A program made the position numbers and the translations under genes. DNA of 64,000 nt from Clarireedia homoeocarpa. Lineage: Eukaryota; Ascomycota; Leotiomycetes; Helotiales; Rutstroemiaceae. Of this stretch, positions 1-11,121 are shown piece by piece; the stretch's first letter is position 1; every line of letters begins with the position of its first letter. The stretch lies in contig LNKV01000018.1 in the NCBI GenBank assembly GCA_001465935.1, positions 22,542-86,541 of the forward strand, written 5' to 3'. A model generated the notes under the pieces. The model had not been told where the DNA came from. It was given only the letters and a program-made list of their open reading frames with translations, and ran no database searches.

Positions 1-860
1 AATAAACTTTTTATAATATCTTTTATTTTTTTTATAAATATTAAATATTAACTTTATATAAATTTCTTTATAAATATTAAATATTAACTTTATATAAATT
101 TATTTATTAATATTTTTTATATTTTTTAATTTTTATTTTTTATTATATTATTATTTATATTATAATAATATATATAATAATTTAATATATAATTTAATTT
201 TTATATAATAATTTTAATAAATATAATTTAAAAGAGAAATTTTAATAATTAATTATATAAATAATATTATTAAGATTTTATTTAATAAAACTTTAAATTA
301 AAATATTAAAATTATATTTTAAAAAAATTAAAAAATAAAGTTATTTAAACTCTTTTTAACTATATTTAATAATAGATAATAATTAAAGAATTACTTAAAA
401 ATATTTAATTATAATATTACTAAATTAATTTAATAATTATTTAAAATTCTTTATAAATTTATTATATTATTACTTTTAAAAAAACTATTAAAATAAAATA
501 TAAAAACTTAAATTAAACTTTTTATAATCTTATTATTACCTCGATATCTATTATAATATAAAATATTTCTTTAGATTTAAATATTATATTTTAACTATAT
601 ATTTATTATTTAAATTCTCAAATATAATCTTAATAAGTTTATACCGCTTCGATATTCTATTCTTTATCCCGACAGTTATATTTAATCTTTTATAATTTAT
701 CAAAATATATTTTATTTTAAATAGCTTATAGTATATTATCACTAATCTATCGGTCTACTTCAGATTAAAGATTAAGATTTTTGTAGATTTCGGGAAGGGT
801 AGTATACCATCCCTTATAATCTATAACGCTGAGGCTAGAGAACTCTAATATTACAAGCGT
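1..860. repeat. AT-rich, RIP-like block
   Basis: Almost pure A/T with very few CpG-containing words up to about 780, grading into normal composition by about 860. No open frame of any length is present. This is the composition expected of an old repeat mutated by RIP; the identity of the repeat cannot be read. The stretch 790-1010 is of normal base composition and marks the edge of the block. Confidence 0.75.
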
Positions 861-1069
861 GAATCAAGGAGGACCTTCAGATCTGGCCGACACTTACGGG
901 ACTCGTACTGAAAAGGGCCGCCTAGGAGCGATCACTCAAAGGGCTGTTCATTCCCGGCAACACCGAGATAGTATACTGTGCGTGGGGCGTGCAACGTTTC
1001 CTGTAACAATTTATTTAATATTTAACATTGGTTTTAATTGATTATAATAATTCGTTAATACTAGATCAA

Positions 1070-2209
1070 CTAATTATAAGTATTAAGAAAATTCTTTAAC
1101 ATAGTTTCTTCTTTGACAAAACCTAACTGCCCTATTTCTTGAAGAATCACTTCTGCTCGTTTGATAGCATTGTTGGCTTCCGACTGATATTTACCTGCAA
1201 GATGTTGATCATCCCCCTTCACAAGGTCTGGTCTAATTGTGCGGACTTGTTGACGAAGGTCGTTCCAAGTAGACCGTTTATAATACGCAAAGATGCGCTC
1301 GTGCGAGATAGAAGACTTGGCCACTGCAGCAACTAGAAGGCGAGCAGTATCCTCGACATCAATTAGGAAGGCTTATAAAGGCGGTGTTAGCATCTTAATG
1401 TCCTAGCAGTTGCATTCTGTGAATAAACTTACCCAGAGGCATCAGAACTTTGTTCCATTCACCAGCTAGGACATTTTTGAGAATTGCATTTGTAGAAGTC
1501 GTGCCATTAAGCCCACGGCCAAAGTTGCCGTCTGGAACAACACAATTGGCTATAAACGGAGGCTTATTTTCCTCGATCCAAGACCAAAAGCTCAATTCTG
1601 CAAGGGTTCTACCAGCACTGTAGACTTCTAACATCCACTCAAATGTGTCTTTCCTCTGTTCGCAGCAGATTTTTCGTATCGAATCCCAGTTCCACATTCT
1701 CGTCGTGAGTCTATGAACCCGATCGTCATATAGAGTCGTCTCTACGGCCTTGGAGCTCGAGTTGAGAACGTAGCGCTGTACGCCTGCTTTTGCTGCCGCC
1801 TCCAATGTGTTGATAGTACTTCTGATACTTGAATCGACAACCTTTGCTGGATCAGGATGAAATGCTACAGGCATGGAAACGTAAATTACTCCTGCGGCTC
1901 CTGGTATAGACGTTTAGCTAATGATGTGAAGATTCGCCCGTAGAGTCAAAGTAGCTCACCTTTGAAGGCTTCATCAAAACTGCCTGTCTCTTCAAAGTCT
2001 GTGACCTGAATTAGCTCGAACTTTCCGGACCACTTCTCATCAAAAAGATTATGCATCCATCTAGAGTGTTTATCGATATTCCTAACAGTGCCCCGCACCT
2101 TGTACCCAGCCTGTAATAGCTTCTCACACGTTTCTACCGCAATAAAGCCATTTGCGCCAATGACTACAACGATAGAGTCAAACGGAATTGCGGGATCCTT
2201 GATGTACAT
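1070..2209 (-). CDS. Extended SDR reductase (dihydroflavonol/aldehyde reductase-like), catalytic Lys replaced
   Basis: Three exons fit one frame: 2209-1960, 1900-1433 and 1371-1070, with introns GTGAGC...CCAG and GTAAGT...ATAAG, giving 339 aa. The N-terminal Rossmann segment (VVVIGANGFIAVETCEKLL) and the RGTVR NADP-binding stretch are typical of the NAD(P)-dependent epimerase/dihydroflavonol-4-reductase family. The middle exon has the Ser motif (YVLNSSS) and the last exon the family's IDVEDTARL motif (INVQDTARL in relatives). The usual YxxxK catalytic motif reads YSAGR, so the active-site Lys is Arg. The first glycine motif is also altered, ending in Ala-Val. The frame is otherwise intact. 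The family reduces aldehydes or ketones with NADPH in the cytosol; activity of this copy is doubtful. It is isolated beside an AT-rich block. Confidence 0.8.
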
Positions 2210-3906
2210 CTTAGCTGAATGGACCGGTAATTGTAAGAATAAAACCTGGGTGATTAGATTTGCTATCGCTATTGAACCTATGGTTTTATACTCAAATATT
2301 TTCTACCCGCCTCTGGGCATTTGAGAAGTAGGCAAATGATATACTCGAAACTGCCGAAGGTATTGCTAAGCTGGCGTATTTGTAATATAAATTATTACAA
2401 ATCTTATCTGCCGATGCTCTGCAAGATCTTGCCAACGATATCTCTAATGTATCTTGCAGGGTTGTGCGCTGCTGTGAAACCAAAAGGTGACGCCACTCCT
2501 GATGGAGTGACAATTGTGGTATTTATCAGTGACTCTGTGTGGTGTTCTGCTTCACAGTTTCCCTACGAGCCAGCGGCTAACTAACGGTGTCCCTTCCTTC
2601 GATCTCATAAATGGGTCAGCTGTTCGTTTAAAGACATCAAGTGATTTCTGAGGCTTCTTCGCTAGTGAGACCCTACTTAGTTCCTGAGCGACACCGGAAC
2701 TCCATGTGCCGGCCTCATGAAAGCACCGCGATAGTTTTTAGACGTGCCTTTGTTTGATGGGCGACACTGGAGTCATCCCAATCACCGAATTCGTAAACTT
2801 AGATACCTGGCAGCTAAAGTATACCGAAAAGACACTGCGATTTGCACGGCACTCTTATTCACTTACTTTGCAGGCTCAGATTTCGGAGTTCCAGCTGCTA
2901 ATCTTCAAGAAACTGTTACTCCTGGGGATGACAGTGCAGATATATCCAGATTAAATGGATGACTCACATTAATCCAAAGTAACTCTTTCAACAAATTGCA
3001 AGGTTTCATTCGACGATATTTATACTTCGACTTGTTGTTACATCCTTGCCTACTAGGTCACATGTGAGTGTCCCAGATCGGGTTCAATTCCGGGTCGGCG
3101 ACTAGAATTAATGAGGTTGTAGGTTTATTGCCGGAGACTTCAAATAGGAGGGTTCGCGAGTGGCAATACAATTAATAACTATCAGAGTACTAAATATGAT
3201 GATTTGAGTTGAAAACCAAGCTCTATATACTAAGGCAACCCATCCGACTATATAGTCCTTCGTTGTCTGGAGTCTCCGGGAGCTGAGTGCTCCAGGAGCT
3301 TTTCAGTTCCCAAGATTCCTAATCACCTGTCTGCAACCTTGTGACTTCCCCCAAGGATTCCACTATGATGCTGACTGGTCATTGAGCCCGACGTTCCTCG
3401 GTCATATGATTACCTTTGTAGAAATAGACTTGCAGCTTCTGGCCGTTTTCTATACCATGAAATGCGTTAGACCTCACTAGTGCCGTTATAGAGGAACTGG
3501 ACAATAACATCGGCCAAGTGAGCACCATTCTAGCACTGCACGCCTTACTGAGCGTGCTCATTACTGCACAGCTATCCAGTCCTTATCTTTTTCGAGCTTG
3601 GCCCTCTTCCTGTGCCCGCTTCCAAGGGTCTCTAGCATGCAATTAGTGAGATGGTCTATCAGCGCCCGTATAGCAACGGCTCCAGAAAGTGTAGGACTGA
3701 TGGAGGTTCTAAAATAGCAGAGTTCTTTAGTACTAATTCTAACAGCGAGTTGGGCACGCAATACCATTCATACTCCTGTACTCTACTCCTGTACTATACA
3801 ACATTTGTTCAGATGCTATACATATATCGTACTGGATACAGGAGGAGTATGCCTCTATATCTACATATGGCCTTTATCCCAACAATAATAATCCTCCAAA
3901 TCCGGT
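2210..3906. other. Intergenic, no gene recognised
   Basis: About 1.7 kb with only short, composition-driven frames. It contains one divergent copy of the small palindromic repeat (2474-2533) and a tRNA-like 3' half near 3063-3104 that lacks a matching 5' half. Nothing else is supported. Confidence 0.5.
2474..2533 (+). repeat. Small palindromic repeat, divergent copy 1
   Basis: Begins GTGAAACC and contains GTGACGCCACT, followed by a short spacer and GGAGTGACAATT, so the core is self-complementary. It is related to the near-identical copies at 38765-38824 and 43294-43358 but clearly older or divergent. Confidence 0.5.
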
Positions 3907-4896
3907 CTATAGAGTTTTTATTGTGCTCCCTGCAATAGCCATTACGAAATCGTTTCCAAAGAGGCCTGATGGTGTCTGAAACCCTTCTCGAATTTGACCA
4001 GCTAAGACGCGTCGTATCGCCTCTATCGATGCTATTGGCGTAAAGGAATAACCGTTGACAGTGTGTAGAACAGTATGCCTGACCGACCCATCTTCAGCAG
4101 TAACGCTTATAGAAGCATCATATGGGGTCATCTGTCTCTCCTCCTCTGTCGGTCCATCCGGGAGAGCACTGAGTGGCCCAGTTGGAAAGCCTGCCCCAGA
4201 CACATGGACAAATGTCGTGATGTTGGGAACATTGGTAGACTTCCATATCGTTATCAAATCTGGCAAAGTTACTGGGACGCATTCCACCTGCCCCTTGCCA
4301 TTGCCGAAGTCAAACATAGCGGTGTTGGTTGTATCCTGTGTAACCAATCGTCCTTCTAGTCGCTGAAGGCATTGGTGTGTCAAATTTTCCGCTGCGCTAA
4401 TTGCTGAACCTCGTGACATGGAACCAGCTACGTGCAAAGCAATGTCTATCCTGGCAGGACGTCTAACAGACTCCATCATGTGGCCTGCTAGACACCCTAA
4501 AATCGCTACACTTCCACCACAGCCAGGAAGGAGCATGATTTTCGCGGTCCGCGCCTCTTCGTCGTGTTGCTCTGCTAGCTGGTAGCTGTTCAACTCTGCG
4601 GCGATATCCAGGTAGTGCACACCACTGCGTATACAAGCCCGAATAAGCGGCCCGGCAGTGTGCATGAAGGGGCCGGCACAGTTGAGGAGGACTCGGACCC
4701 CTGTTAGATGCAAGTCGACTTGTTGGTCGTTGTTAATGTCGAATACGCGGAATAAGACATTTAAAGAGAAAGCCAGCTCAGTAACTTTGGCTGCGCTTCT
4801 CCCCGCCACAATGAATTTGAGACCGATTTCATTTGCATACTCGCTTGCTATGCGACCGGTGTATCCGGTAGCACCATATATCATGAAGTCGCCCAT
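3907..4896 (-). CDS. Saccharopine dehydrogenase-like / trans-acting enoyl reductase family oxidoreductase
   Basis: Single uninterrupted frame of 329 aa starting MGDFMIYGATGYTGR. The N-terminal GATGYTG nucleotide-binding loop (residues 8-14), followed by VAGRSAAKV and VLLNCAGPFMHTAGPL, is the Rossmann signature of the saccharopine dehydrogenase NADP-binding superfamily. HYLDIAAEL and LLPGCGGS match the fungal and bacterial trans-acting enoyl reductase-like members. These are cytosolic or lipid-associated NADPH oxidoreductases, mostly of unknown substrate; true lysine-pathway saccharopine dehydrogenase is a different subgroup. Length is slightly below the usual 350-400 aa. No introns, no biosynthetic partner next to it. 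Confidence 0.85.
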   Translation of the reverse strand: MGDFMIYGATGYTGRIASEYANEIGLKFIVAGRSAAKVTELAFSLNVLFRVFDINNDQQVDLHLTGVRVLLNCAGPFMHTAGPLIRACIRSGVHYLDIAAELNSYQLAEQHDEEARTAKIMLLPGCGGSVAILGCLAGHMMESVRRPARIDIALHVAGSMSRGSAISAAENLTHQCLQRLEGRLVTQDTTNTAMFDFGNGKGQVECVPVTLPDLITIWKSTNVPNITTFVHVSGAGFPTGPLSALPDGPTEEERQMTPYDASISVTAEDGSVRHTVLHTVNGYSFTPIASIEAIRRVLAGQIREGFQTPSGLFGNDFVMAIAGSTIKTL

Positions 4897-6677
4897 GCTA
4901 TGTGCACCCTAGGCTGAGGAAATTGTTCTTGATGCCGTTCATTTCGCGGAGCAATATTCCAGTACTTTATGTTCGAAATCTTGGTGGCCATAGGATACAG
5001 CTTAACGAAAAATTTTGATCTGCCTGAAGCCTATAAGTTAAAAGCTAGATTAGCGGTTTAGAGAGGGCAAGAGGCATAATCGGAGCTCCGAGCACAAGAC
5101 GCATCGAAGCCAGTAGGGAATGGCATTTCGTGGGAAGGCAACACAAAATAAACACATGAAACAAAGACTAGTAAGATCACGCAGGAAATTGGAATTTTAC
5201 TGGTTAGATTAGCATTTCATACCAAGGAGGCGCACCTAGTACCCCGAAATCCGGCTAGTTATCAATCAGGTGCCTAGTACTATACCCCCTCAACAAGCTC
5301 ACCACAAAGTTACCCCGATGCTAATCGTGCAGGAACCCGCGCTCTCCGAAATGTCAGACTGCTTAGCCAAGGGTAATCTTAGAATATTACTGGCTCAAGA
5401 CGGCCGCCTCAGTCATCTGCCTCACGAGAACGATCTTTATCTCGTCTTCACGTAATTTTTAAAATCTGTTAGAACGACATTAATAAGCTCGCAGGATGAT
5501 CAGCCACTGTCGGGCTGCTCTGGAACAAGTACATATAAAGCCTCACTAGACATGGGGGATGAACTGCTTGCTCACTGACGCCGTGGGCTAGTTTAGTGAT
5601 AAATAAGTACTTCTGGTATACTAGGCAGGTTCGGATACCCACTGCCGTGATACGGTGCATAGCGAGACTGTGTACTTCACGTAAGTGCAACAATAAGTAT
5701 ACACTCTTGGTATTTCCGGTACAGGGCTCTGAAGAGTAATTATTTTCTCAGGCAAGTATAGAAAAGATATGTGCTCAGTACACATGCTTCCAAACAGTAG
5801 TTACTACCAGAAATCTAAGTTGTGGTCATCACCCCATAGTGGATAGACCGATTCTGACGAGTAGAAGCACCAGAAATTTTATTTGCGGGTTCCATTGTAA
5901 TATCACGCCTAACATTTTCAACAGAACCTGCATGCGTTCCATTGTCGAGCCTACAATTGTGGAATCACCGGCGATCAAAGATAGATCAGCTCACGCCGAG
6001 GAAGGCGCAGTGTTCCATCATTCTGTGTTCGGTTCTTCCAGTCAATAAAGGACTAGACAAATGCTTGTGGAGCGCTCAATAGCAAATTCAAGTATCGAGG
6101 ATTCGGTGCAGGAGCAAGGAGCTGCTAAGTGTAGTATATGCACTTTGTTCGCAGTGGTGTATGATTTGTACGTTCCACAGGGCGTGTCTGCGAGATGAAG
6201 TAAGATGACATGGTAAGCGCTAAGCACCGTGAAGGCCGAACCCGGTCTTCTACTCGGGGTTCCGAGACTATTTGCTTGAAGCACAGGAAAAAAAAAAACA
6301 TTTAGGATACCATCAAAAAAAGACCCATGCGATTTACTCATTTCCCTGATATTCCTTATGTGTGGAATTGCGGCCATTCGGAAGTAGTCCGATTCCGACG
6401 GATCTCATACCTCCGGTAGAGGCCTCCGAAGGAGATCTACGTCGATTTAGACCTATCTAGGCCTACCTTACTTGCCACTGTTTTGAGGATATAAACCTCA
6501 GAAATACTCTGTAATTAGTTCTTCAAATAGATCCAATCAATGCATTTTCAGCTCGGAATCTCACGTTATGCATTGTATCAAGTGCCAGAGTCTTCGCACA
6601 GAAGAGCTCTTAGACTACTATAAATTCGATAATATACATAGTCATACAACCAATGCCGTGGCTTTCCAGCGCACGCG

Positions 6678-6705
6678 AAAAAAAAAAAAAAAAAAAAAAA
6701 AAAAA
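6678..6705 (+). repeat. Poly(A) homopolymer tract
   Basis: Twenty-eight consecutive A residues. It could be a simple slippage tract or the tail of a retroposed sequence; nothing upstream is recognisable as a retroposon. Confidence 0.9.
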
Positions 6706-7845
6706 GAAATCCAGCAAATTCTTTATCCAGGAGACCTAGGTTAAATTGCCCTGCGTCAGGGGTTTCTCTTTCTAATACGATGCGACCTACAGAGTACAGT
6801 TTAGTGCCGGGTGGGACTCGAGCTTTTTCTCCAATAGCAACATTACTATATAGCAAGAGATCATTTTCCTATTGTTTAGGAGTTAAGATGGGTTCTCAAC
6901 TCGAAGTGCGCTTGTTAGGTACATAGCGTTAGATAGGAAGACAAGTGCTCCTGTAGAAGCCCATCTAGGTCCGAGATATCAGAGCGGAATACCTGCAACG
7001 CCACTAATAGCAGAAAATATCGGATTGCAGCTTCTGGGAAACAGTTATTCCTAGAGCAGTAATAAAAAGTATATGTGAACTTTCAATCCAATACATACAT
7101 TTACTCCCCTTCGCCTGTCCTCCAGCACGACTTGACCTTTTCAGCGCCCCAGCCACATCGACTACGGTCGTCGGTTACTGTTTCAACATGTTTGAGAAAC
7201 TCAGGATCCCAAGAATTGAGAACAAGTTCTTGCTAAGTCATATCGGCTTCGTCGCCTGGGAGTTCAATATGAAAATTACTAAAATAAGAACAGGAGAGTA
7301 GTACGAGGTTGTCTGGTATACATATTCTGCAGGGCCGAGGACTTAATAACCCTTTATTCTCCCAAGTGCCTATCATAAAAGTTGCAAGTCAATTATCTCA
7401 CGGGACCAACTTTTTTCTCTGCCTCATATCGACCTTTTGATGTTAAAAGGCCCGACTCTGGTAAATTTAAACGCGATAGTGGCTATCGATTAACTCTATT
7501 GTGTCCCCACTAGGCATCAGCCGTCCTGGGTGGTTCAGCAGATAGGACATGTTGGACCGCGGTTGACCGGTCCTGGCATGCTCCAGCGGACCTTTCCCAG
7601 CAAAGAATCCCACTCAAATAATGCTCGATGCAGCCAATCTGGATAAAAGAGGATGATCAATGATGTTTATATATAATTGTCTACCTCTGACTAGAGCGGG
7701 GGACGGCACCGCCATATAGGCAATGACTCTAGGTGAATAAGGGTGCCGCACTCATCGATACAGATTTGACGCTGGTTGGATGTTTCTAACAAAATCAAAA
7801 CCACGCCGCAACATTATGCTCATTCTCATCAGTCATTTTCATCAG

Positions 7846-7920
7846 GCCGAAAGCTACAGCAGATACCAAAGGGCTGTCTTCACCAAGCTGACGAAGAAAG
7901 GGCTGGGCAGGAGGAGCCAT
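7846..7920 (-). pseudogene. Aldo-keto reductase N-terminal relic
   Basis: Minus-strand translation from the ATG at 7920 gives MAPPAQPF, then RQLGEDSPLVSAVAFGLMKM. This matches the start of fungal aldo/keto reductases (RxLGxxGPxVSAxGFGxMGM). After this the similarity stops at once, and none of the downstream Asp-Tyr-Lys-His catalytic tetrad region is found in any frame. It is best read as the 5' remnant of a deleted gene. Confidence 0.5.
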
Positions 7921-8426
7921 AGAGACTAGGTGAAATGATAAGAATGAGTGGGACAATTCATCGGGCTTCTCAAGCACGGAGCTGGGCTCGGACGAGATAT
8001 AGACTTGGAGTAGAGTTGACCCGCTACGGGCCGCGATGTCATGTCGATCGATACTTACAGTTAATTATCTTCATTCCATACGCCAAGGGACCACTTGATC
8101 CCGCAGAGAAGGTACCGCCCATGGTGCAGTCCCTAGTGACGATGGTTGGTTGAGCATGGGAGTGCAGCTTGAACCAGTTGCTAAATACTTTGTCTCTGAT
8201 GCACGCAAATGCAAGGTCCAAAGTGAGAGGCTGCATGACACTGCATCAAACTCAGAAGCCCGACCTTAAAATTGGAATGCAGAGATTAGTATACAGTCAC
8301 ATAAGAGAATTGAGTAGCACCATATCTATAGCAGCTTATAACGCTATCTAGAATGAGCCGACTTATCCAAGTTAATGATATTATCATTTGATGGACGGAT
8401 TCTTTAACAAAAGAAATTACGCATCA

Positions 8427-10042
8427 TCAATAGCATTTACTGTTACCATTTGCGTCAGCCGAGCTGTATGAAGCAGAAATCACACGAAAAGAAGACTTGC
8501 CTTCTGCCATCAAAATCATGCCGAACTCGTCAGCTTCAGCAAGCCACATCTCGCTCCGTAGGTCTAAGCTACCGCTGGGGTTGATGCCAAAGAACTCGAC
8601 CATCTTGTAGCCGCCTCCTTCTCTCCACTTCCACAACCACTCCCGATACAAGTGTTCCCACCTCGGCCGGTCCGCTGCCTGCCACAGATACCCAGCCGCT
8701 GGCGCTGGCAAGGGAGCAATCTCGAAGCATGATAGCACAGGGTACCCATGAATGATGGACCACGCCCATTCTAGATGACTGTGGCCCATAATAGTGCGCC
8801 GCTTGACTGAGACCATGACCCAGTCTCGCCACGTGGAGGGCTGCCTGTGTTCGACTTCTTCCTCGAGGAATAGTCCTGTCATAGCGAGTTTCTGCCTCAC
8901 ATCCCATACTCGGACGAGTAGCTCCGCATCCAAGGGGTGAGATAAGACCGCTGAAGTTTCGAGGCCGAAGAATAGGATAATGAGCAGTAAGAGTAGGGAC
9001 TGGGCCGCCGCTACTAGATCGACTTCTGTGTATGAGGGATACTGTACCGAGCGAAAGAGTGGTTGTTAACGTGGTAATACTCGGTGAGATAATAGCAACG
9101 TGGCTAAGTGGAAAGAGGCCGTGGATCGTAAACTTGGAGTAAATATGTACTCACCTCGCGCAACAACCTTCGAACCTCTTCGAGAATAGTATTTCTCACC
9201 AGCGTGCGGCTTCCTTCCGCGCTGTGGTCCGCCCACATCCTTACAAGCGTGCAGCAATTTGCTAGGGGAGCTGGCATACTGTCTGCTAACTGGACTTTGT
9301 GTATTATGGGCGGTAGATGTTCAGTAGTCGAGTAGGATGCTAGCATGCGCGGCCAGGCCCTGAGGATACGCACGACAAATTGCACCGTGTGTCGCACGAC
9401 AATATCAGTGCTTGGGGTGCCAGGCTGTCCCAGCAGCACCCTTTTTCTCTCAGCAGATATTACTAATTGAGGATTGACTTCTCCGGGGCCCCTGTGAGGA
9501 TCATGAGCGATAGGTGAAGGCGTGGTAGTGCCGAGCGACAGTGGGGCAGCTGACGAATAATCATTCAATCCGGTATCGAGCCAGGTATCTGAGAAGGGCA
9601 ACGGGTTATGGGTAGTTGCGTTGTCCGTCAGGAGCAATTCTCGGCGCTCTGCCTGACCGGAGCGACCAGTCTGGGTAGAGGGCGACTGAAGGGCTAAGGG
9701 CGACTGAAGGGCTAAGGGCAGCCGCTGGCCCTCCGGCGGGAACATCTCCCCACCATCCCTGGAGAGGTACTGGCACACGATGGTGCGCGACTGACAACGG
9801 CCGCACGCCGGATGCTGCAGATCGCAACGCAGTTTGGCGTTAGAGCAGGGACCGCATGCTTTCTGCCTGGATGGCGCCCTGATATTTTGGCGACAGCGGC
9901 TTGCGTGTCTTTTTAGGGAGGAGACTATAGCAAGACTTTAGTACAGTCTGGATCAAGCGCTATGATTAGCATTTTAACCCTTACTCTTGGTAAAGTGCTG
10001 CCGACAACGGGTACATGTTGGCAAATCGTCACGATCGGCCAT
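8427..10042 (-). CDS. C2H2-type plus Zn(II)2Cys6 fungal transcription factor
   Basis: Three exons: 10042-9985 (58 nt), 9924-9155 and 9041-8427, in frame for 480 aa. Exon 1 encodes MADRDDLPT then the start of a zinc finger (CTRCRQHFTK) that the first intron interrupts. Joined to exon 2 it gives C-x2-C-x12-H-x3-C. It is followed directly by a canonical Zn2Cys6 cluster, C-x2-C-x6-C-x6-C-x2-C-x6-C (CGPC...CDLQHPACGRC). The last exon has the conserved tail seen in this regulator class (HLEWAWSIIHGYPVLSCFE, LAEADEFGMILMAE). It would act as a nuclear DNA-binding regulator; many such genes control nearby metabolic clusters, but no cluster lies here. The middle is low-complexity, with a short direct repeat (LALQSP) near the zinc cluster. 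Confidence 0.85.
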
Positions 10043-10125
10043 TTGGAGATAATAATAACTTGAATATATGCTTCTCAGAAAATCTATATTATTATATTTA
10101 TATGAATGCTTTTATCAATTTAATA
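10043..10125. other. 5' flank of transcription factor, AT-rich
   Basis: Short AT-rich spacer between the regulator start and the hairpin MITE. The presumptive promoter is therefore squeezed against a transposon. Confidence 0.4.
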
Positions 10126-10346
10126 CAGTGCCATGCCAAAAGTATTTGGACAGGGTCCGTGCGTTCCTCACCAATTTNTTGCTTTTGTTTCTATGAAAAT
10201 ATCTCAATTTTTAAAATTTGAGAAGTTTTACGATACAGTGCCATGCCAAAAGTATTTGGACAGGGTCCGTGCGTTCCTCACCAATTTTTTGGTCATTTTG
10301 GTGATAAATGCACGGACCTTGTCCAAATACTTTTGGCATGGCACTG
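10126..10346. mobile_element. Tc1/mariner-like hairpin MITE with duplicated left arm
   Basis: CAGTGCCATGCCAAAAGTAT starts at 10126 and again at 10236, and its reverse complement ends at 10346 (ATACTTTTGGCATGGCACTG). The segment 10236-10346 is a near-perfect 111-bp palindrome flanked by TA on both sides, the target duplication of Tc1/mariner/pogo elements. The CAAAAGTATTTGGAC core resembles Tc1-type terminal repeats. The copy at 10126-10180 is an extra left arm 110 bp upstream, also preceded by TA. Arm differences are mostly C/T or G/A. Position 10178 is an unresolved base N. Confidence 0.85.
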
Positions 10347-10409
10347 TAAAATAGAAGACGAAATAGGACAAGCGTTATCGTCAATCTGTATATCGGATAT
10401 CACTCGACT

Positions 10410-10465
10410 TCGCATTAGATTAGATTAGGTTAGATTGATTAGATTAGATTAGGGTTTAGAGTTAG
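10410..10465 (+). repeat. GATTA-type simple repeat
   Basis: Irregular tandem array of TTAGA/GATTAG units at the left edge of the AT-rich nest. One TTAGGG occurs inside it, but it is not a telomere array. Confidence 0.6.
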
Positions 10466-10540
10466 AGTTATTAAAGGTATTATTAAATATAGTTTTAAAT
10501 TTTATAATTTTATATAAAACTTTTTTTTATATAATTTAAT

Positions 10541-10759
10541 TGTGATGATAGGGATCGGTAGGGAATCGTAAGAGGGTCTTCAGGACGATAATAGCTAAAC
10601 GTAGGGTCTGATTTATATACAAACTAATTGTTCCCTTCTTATATATATAAACGCCCCTTTTATATTCATTTCGTTGGTGTGTCCCTCAGGGTATCAACAT
10701 CCGGCTACCCCGCGTTGTCGCTCCGACTACCTCCGGGCCCCATCACTCGCCTCTTGACA
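10541..10759. mobile_element. Solo LTR with perfect 5-bp target duplication
   Basis: Starts TGTGATGATAGGG and ends CGCCTCTTGACA, giving TGT...ACA termini 219 bp apart. It is immediately flanked by TTAAT on both sides (10536-10540 and 10760-10764). It contains a TATA-like stretch (TATATATAAACGCC) and a GC-rich 3' third. In contrast to the A/T desert around it, the LTR has normal composition, so it was inserted after RIP or escaped it. Its sequence is unrelated to the LTRs at 11122-11336 and 39833-40088. Confidence 0.85.
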
Positions 10760-11121
10760 TTAATTTTATAATTTAATATTTTAAAATTATTTAATATTTT
10801 TATTATTAATCTTATAATAATTTAAAACTTTTATAAATACTTTATTATTAATTAGAAGTTTAGATTTATTATATAATTTTTCTAAATAAAATTAAAAACG
10901 ACTTTCAAAATAAAATTTTATATATAAACTCGAATATTATAAGTAATAAACTAAGTTATTAATAATATAAATTAAATATTAATTATATAAATTATTTTGA
11001 TTCCTTATTTATAAGATTATATAATTCTATTTATATTCTTTATATAAAGAGTAAAGACTTTTACTTTAACTAGCTAATCTGTCTTCTTTGTTTATACTCT
11101 TTTTATTTATAATATAATTAT
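10760..11121. repeat. AT-rich RIP-like flank
   Basis: Nearly pure A/T spacer between the solo LTR and the left LTR of the Gypsy element. No feature is readable. Confidence 0.6.

Larger units (their letters stand above)
4897..8426. other. Gene-poor intergenic region
   Basis: About 3.5 kb without a gene I can support. Short frames here have no recognisable domain. It holds a 28-nt A homopolymer (6678-6705) and an aldo-keto reductase N-terminal relic (7846-7920). Composition is intermediate, unlike the AT-rich blocks, and suggests decayed coding or repeat DNA. Confidence 0.5.

Noticed and set aside
1395..1874. SDR fragment ending at the TAA near 1395 as a truncated gene
   Set aside because: A GTAAGT...ATAAG intron bypasses this stop and continues the conserved family sequence to 1070.
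3063..3104. tRNA-like 3' half (GGGTTCAATTCCGGG with following GTCGGCG)
   Set aside because: No complementary 5' acceptor strand, D arm or anticodon arm could be found upstream; at most a decayed tRNA-derived fragment.
10410..10465. Internal telomere repeat
   Set aside because: Only one TTAGGG in a GATTA/TTAGA-type array.
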